This document shows, piece by piece, positions 23,972-33,443 of a stretch of 64,000 nucleotides of DNA; within the stretch, counting starts at the first letter, position 1; the number at the start of each line of letters is the position of its first letter. Source of the stretch: Drosophila miranda. Its lineage: Eukaryota > Arthropoda > Insecta > Diptera > Drosophilidae. The stretch is from the NCBI RefSeq assembly GCF_003369915.1, contig NW_022881614.1:11429001-11493000 (forward strand), given 5' to 3'. Position numbers and translations under genes: made by a program. The notes beneath the pieces are model-generated. The model did no database searches, was not told the origin of the DNA, and worked only from the letters and a program-made list of their open reading frames with translations.

Positions 23972-25007
23972 GTTTCCTTCTAGCTGCACATTTCTTTATG
24001 ATAAGCCAAACAAACCGAATCACATGAATTTAACTTTTAATGTTAATCCTAGGGTCAGTACAATAGTGCGGTTCCAAAGTATTATTCTAATATGAAGAAA
24101 TGCATGGGCATAGCCATCATGATCGAGACACCGAATGACTTCATCAGTACCGCAAACAGTATTTCGGCACCGGTAAATGTCTTCTCCTTTAGCGTTACTG
24201 TTCGTATGCGGGCGGCGTAAGCGACGTAGCAATGACGAAAGTCACTGAAGAGGGAATAGTCAATTTCACACATATGTACATATGTATGTCACTGCACGCG
24301 TAGATAAAAGCCCATCGAGCAAGGCTTGTATGTGTGTGGACCCACGCCGGTACACGCTGCGGTAAATACAGTGATGCTCACATGTATGCAGACGTCACGC
24401 CGAAAGAAGGTTTTGGGTCGAAGACGGCTAACACATACTGTAGTCGATCGGGACGCTGGGTATTTATATGTGTGGTAAGGTGACGAGACTGTAGTGGGTA
24501 CGGCTTACGGCACTACGACCGGCGTTTCGTACGGTATTACGTACGGCCAAACCTATGGTTAGGTTTTTAAGAAAAAAAAACGAACTTTAATTTTCTGTTG
24601 GCCGGTAGTTGGGGTACAAATTTCACTCACCCGATGTTTTCGGCCTTCGCTTAATAAACGTAGGAATGGTCGGCTGATCTTTTGACTAGATCTTAGCCAC
24701 GATGGACACGCGGTAATTACGGTCGAGGTTAGAATTTTTCCTTTCACTGCACTACTTGAGTATTTTCCTCAGACGTCCGTCTGGGATCGCGAGTAAAATT
24801 GGAAAGAACATGCCCAAGCCACTCTCCTTCCGCTTGAGCCCTTGGTTCTCTCATTCCCCTTTTCTTACCACACCTTGACAGTATCCGCTGTTAACTTATG
24901 TCATTTTTTTCTTGCGCGTAACTGCCCAAAAGGTGCAAGGTGCATGTTTAAGGGAAGGGGAAACCGTGGGACGGTTATCCGATATTTTTGGTTGGACAGG
25001 CACCACT
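22900..25007 (-). mobile_element. Gyp1 array unit 4, truncated by BEL junction
   Basis: Only the LTR and the 3' non-coding region remain. It keeps the segment 24285-25007 that unit 1 has and units 2 and 3 lack. The match to unit 1 stops at about 25007, after 'ggttggacaggcaccactaca', where BEL/Pao coding sequence starts. Units 1 and 4, at the two ends, are thus the ancestral type and the inner units the deleted type. Confidence 0.8.
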
Positions 25008-25282
25008 ACAGGCGTTTCCAGTTGGAGCTGAAATCCTTCGCCGTGACTTCTACGTGGATGACTTGATATCTGGAGCCAGCTCTCAGGAGGAGGCTATCCG
25101 AATTCGGGAGCAAACTACTGGAATTTTGTCTAGAGGTCAGTTCAGATTGAGGAAATGGTGTTCGAACGTCCCTGCTGTGCTGGATGGAGTTCCGGAAGAG
25201 GACAAGGAAACATTTTTGAAGTTCGACGATGGCAGCCATGTGACTATAACTTTAGGACTTGCGTGGGATCCGGTTTCTGATT

Positions 25283-26364
25283 ATACCCGATACTCAAAAT
25301 GAGTATTGGGGTATATTAGATTTGTGGTAAAAGTGGATGTGTGTAACGTCCAGAAGGAATCTTGATTAGCATCAATAGCCGAGTCGATTGAGCCCTGTCT
25401 GTCTGTCCGTCTGTCCGTCCGTCCGTCCGTCCGTCCGTCCCCTTCAGCGCCTAGTGCTCAAAGACTATAAGAGCTAGAGCAACGATGTTTTGGATCCAGA
25501 CTTCTGTGATATGTCACTGCTACAAAAATATTTCAAAACTTCGCCCCGCCCACTTCCGCCCCCACAAAGGACGAAAATCTGTGGCATCCACATTTTTAAA
25601 GATACGATAAAACCAAAAACGCAGAATCGGTAAGGATGACCATATCTTCTACAGTGCAAAATCTGAACCAGATCGTATAATGATTATAGCCAGAATCAAG
25701 AAAACAATTTCATTCTTCCTCGCTCTGTCTCTCTCTAACACACAGGTTTCATGGTCGGTTTTGTCAATTGCAAAATATGAGTTCAAGGATCTCAGAACCT
25801 ATAAGAGCCAGAGCAACCAAATTTGGTATCCACACTCCTGTGATATCGGACCTTGACCGTTTCGTGTCCAAATTTCGCCACACCCCCTTCCGCCCCCGCA
25901 AAGGACGAAAATCTGAGGCATCCACAAATCTCAGAGACTATTCAGGCTAGAGTAACCAAATTTGGTATCCGCACTTCTGTTAGATCTCACTATAAAACGT
26001 ATATCTCAGAATTTCGCCCCACCCCCTTCCGCCCCCACAAAAGACGAAAATCTGTTGCATCCACAATATTGCACATTCGAGAAAACTAAAAACGCAGAAT
26101 CATAGATAATGACCATATCTATCAGATTGCTGAATCTGGATCAGATCGGATCATTTGTGTAGCCAAAAGCAAGAAATCAATTTTCAGTGGCTACGCAGCG
26201 CCCGATGACACGCTCAGACTGATTTTCTGTCTCTCTCGCACGCACTCTTTGTCGTGTGGTTCAATATTAGCGGCGTCTGCCGCAGGAGAGCCATACTGAC
26301 TTAGTATCGGGTATAACTGTAGAGTTGCGGTGTCCGCAGCAACTTACAACGTTCCACCTCGTTT
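25283..26364 (+). mobile_element. DINE-1/mini-me-like non-autonomous element, copy 1
   Basis: Non-coding element of about 1.08 kb inserted in the BEL reverse transcriptase. It begins with a palindrome (ATACCCGATACTCA...TGAGTAT-GGGGTAT). It carries a (GTCY)n run at about 25396-25440, then three diverged copies of a block of about 130 bp ('ttccgcccc-caaaggacgaaaatctg', centred near 25560, 25890 and 26030). Near the 3' end is an inverted copy of the first bases (AGTATCGGGTATA), then a GC-rich hairpin (gttgcgg...ccgcagcaac). The (GTCY)n tract and terminal hairpin fit the Drosophila DINE-1/mini-me (Helentron-like) group. It has no coding capacity. Confidence 0.65.
25396..25440 (+). repeat. (GTCY)n microsatellite
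   Basis: Run of GTCT/GTCC tetramers inside the DINE-1-like element. The other copy has a matching run at about 50636-50700 of different length and interruption. Confidence 0.9.
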
Positions 26365-28682
26365 ACTATTATTTTCGTTCTCGGCCCTTCAATCTTCTTT
26401 GAATTCCTGCAGGCGCTCTGTTTTGTCATCCATAGCGCGATTCTACGATCCTCTCGGACTAGCTGGTCCCGTAATTACTAAATCTAAAATCTTTCTCCAG
26501 CGTTTGTGCCAAGAGAAGTTGTCCTGGGATGAAAGCCTTCCAGTCGCACTGAACACCGAGTGGCAGGAAATATGCACCAGTTTTGGTCAGATTCGACTTG
26601 AATTTCCTCGGCTTGTACTCCTTCCAGACTCTACGCTGGAAATTCACGGATTTTGCGATGCCAGCATCGAGGCTTATGGTGCATGCATATATGTCGTGTC
26701 CAAGGGTCAGCATTCCAGCAGTCACTTACTTTGTGCCAAATCTCGTGTGGCTCATTTGAAGACACTTACAGTACCAAAGTTGGAGCTTTGTGGAGCGGAG
26801 TTGCTGGCTAGGCTCATATCTGAGATAGCTGGAATGAATGTCTTCAAGGGAAGGTGTTACTGTTGGTGTGATTCTGCCGTTGCGCTCTCTTGGATTCGGG
26901 ACGAGCCGTCAAGATTTAATATATTTGTTGCAAATAGAGTGTCAACGATTCAGGAAATGACCGAAAAAATAGAATGGCGCTATGTTCCTACAGCTTTAAA
27001 CCCAGCCGGCATTATGTCTTGAGGGGCTCATCCGACTGAGCTGCATGAATCACCTCTTTGGGCTCATGGTCCTCCATTTTTTTGCGGCTCCACAGATGAC
27101 TGGCCACCCACTGTGCTACCTGATAAGACAGCCCTTGAACTTCGTCGGAAGGCTCTTCTGGTTAAATCGCCCTACATGGACATTGTTGCTGATTCCAAGT
27201 ATGCGAATTCATTTGCTTCTTTGCAACGCGTTTTCGGATACAATCCCAAGTTTTGCAACCGAATTCGGCGCCCCGGACTCACTGTCTCAGACATTGAACA
27301 TGGAACCCAGGTATTGCTACGACTAGTCCAGCATTCTCAGCTATGGGAGGACATGAAGTCACTGCGGACAAGGGGAGCAGTCTCCTCATCGAGCTCAATC
27401 GCATCGTTATCGCCATTCATGGATCAGTTTGGACTTCTCAGGGTAGATGGTCGACTGAAAAACTCTTCGTTGGATTTTGATGGCCGTCATCCAATCATCT
27501 TGCCCAGCAGCCATCCACTGACTCTTGCAATAATCTCCCATTTTCATGAGAGGAATCTGCACGCTGGTCCTCGAGCTTTGCTTGGACTAATTCGATCCGA
27601 ATATTGGCCTATTGGGGGGAGGAAGACGGTAAACAAGGCAGTAAGCAAGTGCGTAAGATGCTTTCGACTGAAGCCCAGGGTATTGGAGCATATTATGGCG
27701 GATCTTCCAAAGGAGCGGCTCGATGGTTCTCATGCCTTTGATATCACAGGCGTGTACTTCTGTGGTCCGTGTTTCTACAAACCGGAGGCACGCAACAAGG
27801 CTCCAATCAAGTGCTACGTCTGCGTCTTCATTTGTTTCGCTACCAAGGCTGTTCATCTGGAGCTTATAAAAGACTTATCCACAGTTGCTTTTCTACATGG
27901 ACTAAAGCGCTTCATATGTACCAGACGAAAGCCGCGGCCAATTTGGTCAGACAACGCAACCAATTTTGTCGGCGCTAAGAATGAGCTGATGGAATTACAG
28001 CGCCTGGTCCTCAGCAATGACCATCAGAAGGCGCTGCTGGATTTTTGCTTGGTCGAGGCTATGGACTGGAATTTCATTCCTCCGCGCTCCCCTCATTTTG
28101 GTGGTCTATGGGAGGCTGCAGTGAAGACGGCCAAGTACCACTTCTACCGTGCGATAGGCAAATCGGTTCTTGGATTTGACGAGCTGCGGACGCTGTTGTG
28201 CCACATCACGGCAGTGATTAATTCAAGACCTTTAGTTTCAATTTCATAGAGCCCTGCCGATCTAGATGTTTTAACTCCAGCGCATTTCTTGAATGGTGGC
28301 CCTCCTGCTTCGTTCGCTGAGCCTGACGTCACGCAGCTAAACTTCGATCGCGTGGACGGCTGGCAGCGCGTTTCGTACCTGCAGCAGCTCTTTTGGTCCC
28401 GGTGGAAGGAGGAGTACATAACATCACTGCAGCAGCGCTCAAAGTGGCGCACTGCGAAGCCTAGTTTAGCAGTCGCAGATTTGGTTCTTGTCAAGGATGA
28501 GAATCTTCCTCTTATGAAGTGGCCACTGGCGAGAGTGGTCGAGCTTTTGCCTGGACGAGATGGCGTATCCCGAGTTGCTGTGCTGAAGACGTCATCTGGA
28601 ATCACCAAGCGCGCCGTCAACAAGCTGTGCCTGATGCCCCTTAAAGATTCTGTTGAAAGTCAGGCTTCCAACGGGGGGAGTA

Positions 28683-28974
28683 TGTCGGGTCAAGCAGCTT
28701 AAATATTTTAAATTATTGCCAGTGGTGCGGCCCAAAGGAAATGCATTTTGGTGTTGTCGTTTCCAATGCCCCCACTGCAAAGATCATTTGCTACCGCATA
28801 TGCGCATGCAGCGGAATTCTTTCGTCTCTTTATGTCGCAATCTCTCGTACTCGGCTTAACAGCGTCCCCGAGCAGCTCTAACGCTCTCGGGCTATAATTA
28901 AGTTGGTTTACATATGCAAATAAATTGTGAATTATAAACAGCCTCTCGACTTTCATTAACTTCAAATTGCAACA
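28683..28974 (+). repeat. BEL/Pao 3' LTR
   Basis: Starts with TGTCGGGTC directly after a purine run (ggggggagta) that follows the end of pol, and probably ends in ACA at 28974. A polyadenylation signal aataaa lies near 28920. The 5' LTR is absent, so the right end is inferred from base pattern alone. Confidence 0.55.
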
Positions 28975-29171
28975 GTTATTAAAAACGCCTAATAGCTTAA
29001 CACTGGACTTGAAGGCAAGGGGTCTGAAATATGGGAATGCGCAATCGTGAGAAAGATTTACGTATCAAACAAGGAAATGGCAAAGAAATGGAAAGAAAAC
29101 GTTGTGAGTCGTAGCTAGGCCCTCCACTCCAAACTTACAGTATGACTCCCTTCCACCAGAGGGGAGGATAC

Positions 29172-29475
29172 AATACCAGAAATATATAAGAAAACTAAAA
29201 ACGCAGAATTATAGAAAACAGCCATGTCTACCAGCTTGCCGAACCTAGATAAGATCAGACTATTATTATAGCCAGAGGGAACAAATGAAGTGGCTATACA
29301 ACGGCGTAAACGCGCTTACTCATTCTTCCTTTCTCTCTCACTCACACACACACTCTCATCGTGCAGTGTGCTCCTTCCGGCGGAGGGAAGCCATAGTGAC
29401 TGAGTGTCGGGTGTACATAAATGTACAGTCACGGCCGCAGCTGCGACTCACAACGTTCCCCTTCGTTTGCTGTTG
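29172..29475 (+). mobile_element. DINE-1-like element, 3' fragment
   Basis: Matches the last 300 bp or so of the elements at 25283 and 50494. Shared landmarks are 'gaaaactaaaaacgcagaat', a stretch rich in ctctc/cacaca, 'ggagggaagccata-tgac', 'tcgggtgtac' and the terminal 'cacaacgttcccc'. It is more diverged than the two full copies, suggesting an older insertion. Confidence 0.6.
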
Positions 29476-30673
29476 AATAGTTGGCAGCACTGAGTGCAGT
29501 GCATAAAAAAGTTGCGTATGCCTAATGTGGATGGTATTTCTTCCATCTATACTTTTATATAGAATACTTTTAGGCAGCTTTACTAAGCTATGAGCTAACT
29601 AGTTGTTAACTAGCCTACAGCCAGGCAGCAAAATGTTACATGTACTCTTTTAGGTTGTTTCAAATTGATGAAATATTTGGCGCTCGAAACTTTTCCACAC
29701 AGGAAGTTAATTAGATTTAGTGCCTTTTAATTTTAGACACTTCCAGAATGACTTTTGTTTTGAGATCACTTTTGGGATCGCCTTTTTCGACCTTGGTTCG
29801 GAGTGGAAAACCTCATCTCATCCACATTTGCATATGCAATTAAAGCATGAATTAAATCTGAACATGGAACATGGAACAAGATATGAATGTTCGAATTTTA
29901 ATGGCAGCTCGAACAGATGACAAACGAGACCGAGTCCGAGACCGAGAGAGCGCGGGGGTTGGCATTTACAAATGACTGATGGCGATCATGACGCGCCGCG
30001 GCATGAGGAATCGCAGCATGATGAATGAGTGTGGCATGAAATATGAAACAATGGAAAACGTCTGGGTAACCTCAGGGATGGTTAGAAGTTCCTGGGGATA
30101 GATACCGACTGATAAATGATATTCATGGCACTTGGAGATCAGGTTGAGGTCCGACAACCACCTTGACCCCTGCCCAGAAGAGCGGACCGACGGAGGGAGG
30201 TGCCGTACTGTCTGTCAGCACATAACTCACATAAACACCTTAGGAGTGCCCCAGAGCAGCAGCAGCAGCAGCGGAGACACGAGCTAGAGCAAAAACGCGT
30301 CATTTGCATATGAGGGTCGCCAGTAGATGCGGCAGCAGCAGCAGAACCAGAAGCCACGCTGAAGATGCAACCGATGGATGGATGCATCATAAATAAGTGC
30401 GCGCATCGAGAAAACGTCGGAAGAGGCCAACGGTCGGCCTGGCCAACATGAAGATATCAATCAGGCAGCGAAATTCGTTTGTCCTTCTGTCAATGGCCGA
30501 TAAAAAACCAATAAAGCTGCCGTCTGCGGGTCTGCGGCATCTGCGGGGACTCCGTTTTCCCACCACAACTCAGGGCACAACGAAAGTGAGACGTCAGGTT
30601 AATCGAGCGTGTAATTTGTGGGACGTTCGCAGGATTTACGAGCCACTGCATCCACCAGCTGACGACAGGTTAA
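29476..30673. other. Intergenic region upstream of Cpr47Ee
   Basis: No gene or repeat recognised. It contains short CAG-rich runs near 30255-30350. A TATA-like cataaataag at about 30386 could serve Cpr47Ee. Upstream ATGs (e.g. 30449) open a frame that overlaps Cpr47Ee out of phase and shows no conserved features. Confidence 0.4.
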
Positions 30674-31859
30674 ATGCCCGCTCCCACCCACATGAGGCAG
30701 CTCCGTTGGATGGCTTGCCTCCTGGCCGGCCTGTGTCTCACCACCTGCCGGGCGCAGCTCCCAGAAGGGTCCTTCGCGCAGCGCCAGCAAGGAGTCCAGT
30801 TGCAGCAGCAGTCACCATTTGGATTGCGCCAACCCACTTTGGGCCAGAACCAGGGCCTTTTTCCAGCGCAACGCAGTCCGCTGAATCCGCTGGTCAACCC
30901 CTTAGCCTCGCCTCTGACGGGAGCCGCCCTCCAGAATCCCTATCGATACAACCAGTACCAGCAGCAGAACTATGTCCCCATCACAGCCTACCAGAACGAG
31001 CTCAATCTGGACGGCAGCTTCTCCTATGGATACTCCTCAGCCGATGGAACCACGGCTCAGGCCCAGGGCTATGTCAAGAATCTGGGATATGGCGAAGGCG
31101 TCGAGGCACAGGTGAGTGTTGATATTGGTCTATATGACCCCCTCTTTTGCGCTCGAAAAGTCTAGGAGAACCTCACATCTCGGTTCTTGTTCGTAGGTCA
31201 TTCAGGGGTCTTATTCGTACACCTCGCCCGAGGGCACGCCCATTACGGTACGCTACATTGCCGATGAGAACCGATTCCGAGCCGAGGGCACGGGCATTCC
31301 GGCCACTCCGCCCCCGTACGTTGTGGGAGCTGGACAACAGCCGTACCAGCAGGGCGTCCTCAATCCCAATCTTAATCCATACCAGACGCCATTTCGCCAG
31401 ATGCCACCACCGCTGGCTACGGCACCCTTTCGACCACAGGGACCAGGACAACAGCCATTAAACGCGTTGCAACAGCAGCAGCAACGAAATTTGCAACAAC
31501 AGCAATTGGACTCTGGACAGTATCAGCCGGAGCAGCCGTTCAATCAGCTAAATTCCGGACGCCAGCAAGGCCAATATGCCGGGCAATTTGGTCAGCAATT
31601 TGGTCAACAATTTGGTCAGCAATTCGGTAGCCATCTCACGACCCAGCAGGCCCAGCAGAACGCCAACCAGCAGCAGCAGCAACAGCAACAACAGCAACAG
31701 CAACAGCAGCAGCAGCAACAGCAGAAGGATCAGCAAAACGAGCAGCAGCAACAGCAGGGGCTGATTACCCAACAATTGAGAGGCAGATCCAACCAATTGG
31801 TGGACCCGTATGGTTACAATCAGTATGGCAGACGCTTCAAGAAGTCACCGAGGAAGTGA
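30674..31859 (+). CDS. Cpr47Ee: Cuticular protein Cpr47Ee (RR family, Gln-rich)
   Basis: Secreted cuticle protein expected to bind chitin in the extracellular matrix. Exon 1 is 30674-31111 and exon 2 is 31197-31859, joined at CAG|gtgagt...gtag|GTC, giving 366 residues. Translation may instead start at 30692 ([16 protein letters not shown]), which places the signal peptide at the very N-terminus. The Rebers-Riddiford domain spans the intron ([14 protein letters not shown], then [20 protein letters not shown] and ATPPP). The C-terminal half is rich in Gln with QFGQQFGQQ repeats and a long polyglutamine stretch (about 31666-31736). The frame is intact. The symbol rests on recognition of this Gln-rich member and its neighbours. 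Confidence 0.85.
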
Positions 31860-32207
31860 TTAATTCGCCCACGTTGACCAAATTGTGCTGCATCGATTCT
31901 TACACTTAGTCCATCTACGTAGTCGCGTTCAATACATGCACCAGAAAAGTCAAACTGCGTTTGTTACTCTCCACGAAGTGCCCTCTATGGCACATCCATC
32001 AAATCATGGACTCAAGGACTCACTAAAATTCATTTATTGCCTTGTCAGAGGGGATCGGATCGGGAAAGCTTACAAAAATAAGAAATAATTTAAGCGCCAC
32101 ACTCGGTAGCACGAGTATTTAAGGCAGATTGCTATTGCATTAGCGTTGCACTGAGGTCTCTTCGATCGGAGTGATGTGGTTTTGGCTGGAAGGGGATCAC
32201 GCCAGGA
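31860..32207. other. Intergenic, Cpr47Ee to Cpr47Ef
   Basis: Convergent 3' ends face each other across about 350 bp. A polyadenylation signal aataatttaa-like stretch lies near 32082. Nothing else is seen. Confidence 0.4.
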
Positions 32208-33443
32208 TCAATAGCTGTAGCCAGTCTGGTGATTGAAGTCGCCGCTGCCCCGTCCACCTCCTGGGAGTCCAGGTGGTGGGGCGATGTACTGAGAGCCCGC
32301 TCCTGGAGCACCACCGCGTCTGGCTCCCCCGCCCCGCCTGCTCCTCCGACGCCACCTAAGTTCGAGAAAGTTTAATGTAAAAATCGCATAGATATGATTT
32401 TATAAATCCTTTACTTACCTTGCCCACCGCCGCCTCCTGGAGCACCAGGCCCACCTCCAAATCCTCCTTGGCCGCCGGCTTCTGGCGCACCCCCTCGACC
32501 TGCTCCACCGCCATATCCTGATCCGCCGCCACCTCCTAAGATCGTTAAAGTTTTATATAATAATCGAAAAAATATGATTTTATAAATCCTCAACTTACCT
32601 TGACCACCGCCGCCTCCTGGAGCTCCTGCTCCACCTCCAAATCCTCCTTGGCCGCCGGCACCTGGAGCACCCCCTCGACCTGCTCCACCGCCATATCCTG
32701 CTGCTCCGCCGCCTCCTAAGTTCGAGAAAGTTTTATGTACAAATCACATAGATATGATTTTATAACTCCTCTACTTACCTTGCCCACCGCCGCCTCCTGG
32801 AGCACCAGGCCCACCTCCAAATCCTCCTTGGCCGCCGGCTTCTGGCGCACCCCCTCGACCTGCTCCACCGCCATATCCTGATCCGCCGCCACCTCCTAAG
32901 ATCGTTAAAGTTTTATATAATAATCGAAAAAATATGATTTTATAAATCCTCAACTTACCTTGACCACCGCCGCATCCTGGAGCTCCTGCTCCACCTCCAA
33001 ATCCTCCTTGGCCGCCGGCACCTGGAGCACCTCCTCGACCTGCTCCACCACCATATCCTGCACTTCCGCCGCCTCCTAAGATCGAGAAAGTTTTATCGAA
33101 TAATCGCAAAGATATAATTTTATAAATCCTCAACTTACCTTGACCACCGCCGCCTCCTGGAGCTCCTGCTCCACCTCCAAATCCTCCTTGGCCGCCGGCA
33201 CCTGGAGCACCTCCTCGACCTGCTCCTCCGCCATATCCTGCTCCTCCGCCGCCTCCTAAGATCGAGAAAGTTTTATCGAATAATCGCAAAGATATAATTT
33301 TATAAATCCTCAACTTACCTTGACCACAAAGCACAAAGCACAAAGCACTCACGATCCCAGGGAGAGGCTGAATTCCTGATGGAGTCCCCCCAATGCATTG
33401 GGGTCAAGAGTAGACAGGCGTAAGACCGAGTGGTAACTGCCAT
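32208..33443 (-). pseudogene. Cpr47Ef: Cpr47Ef remnant: Gly-rich exons without RR domain
   Basis: Glycine-rich cuticle protein gene, apparently defective. A possible first exon (33443-33353, start MAVTTRSYACLLLT) ends at a gtgagt donor. The bases just after it (tandem 'gctttgt') run straight into 'ggtcaag|gtaagt', the end of a Gly-rich exon. This looks like a deletion that removed intron 1 and the exon expected to encode the Rebers-Riddiford domain, of which there is no trace. Five exons of 39 codons follow (GGAGYGGGAGRGGAPGAGG type) at 33139-33255, 32959-33075, 32779-32895, 32599-32715 and 32419-32535. The last exon (32355-32208) would end in GSQYIAPPPGLPGGG...TGYSY but is reached out of frame: one G is missing near 32325. 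Read literally, translation continues to a stop near 32132. A homopolymer error in assembly could explain the last point, not the missing domain. Confidence 0.65.
32356..33318 (-). repeat. Tandem 180-bp exon-intron repeat in Cpr47Ef
   Basis: Intron donors recur at exactly 180 bp spacing (32413, 32593, 32773, 32953, 33133, 33313). Each period is a 63-base intron plus a 117-base exon. The intron sequence is conserved as well as the exon. Intron variants alternate so that 32356-32715 closely matches 32716-33075, a 360-bp higher-order repeat. This indicates recent unequal exchange or gene conversion. Confidence 0.85.

Larger units (their letters stand above)
25008..28702 (+). pseudogene. BEL/Pao pol, RT to integrase (broken)
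   Basis: From 25015 the frame reads RRDFYVDDLISGASS, the RT catalytic YVDD region, up to LAWDPVSD at 25282. After the insertion it resumes near 26360 (FSALQSSLNSCRRSVLSS, YDPLGLAGPVI) with RNase H (HGFCDASIEAYGACIY, LELCGAELLARL, WCDSAVALSWI). A TGA stops it at about 27020-27022. The integrase follows from about 27023 with a zinc finger (HERNLHAG, CVRC) and the catalytic D, D, E (FDITGVYFCGP, WSDNATNFVGA, GGLWEAAVKTAK). A TAG at about 28247-28249 breaks it before the C-terminal part (TPAHFLNGGPP, KWRTAKPSLAVADLVLVKD). Dead, but catalytic residues are retained. Confidence 0.85.
25008..28974 (+). mobile_element. BEL/Pao retrotransposon, 3' part, with DINE-1-like insert
   Basis: Plus-strand 3' half of a BEL/Pao element: end of the reverse transcriptase, RNase H, integrase, a short polypurine run (about 28675-28682) and one LTR. 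Its 5' half is missing at the junction with Gyp1 unit 4. It is interrupted by the small element at 25283-26364. It differs in sequence from the BEL fragment at 56976-58183, so at least two BEL families are present. Confidence 0.85.

Noticed and set aside
25387-25445. CRISPR-like short repeats
   Set aside because: They are a simple (GTCY)n microsatellite inside an insect transposon, without spacers, and the genome is eukaryotic.
30397-31122. A 241-codon plus-strand frame overlapping Cpr47Ee exon 1
   Set aside because: It lies out of phase over a well-supported cuticle gene. Its composition (Arg, Pro, His, Leu) is that expected of a shadow frame in GC-rich coding DNA.
31548-31796. Antisense frame with a long leucine run
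   Set aside because: It is the complement of the CAG repeat encoding polyglutamine in Cpr47Ee.
32771-33352. A continuous 193-codon frame through the Cpr47Ef repeat
   Set aside because: It reads through the introns, which have good GT-AG borders at 180-bp spacing. The frame stays open because the 63-base introns are a multiple of three.
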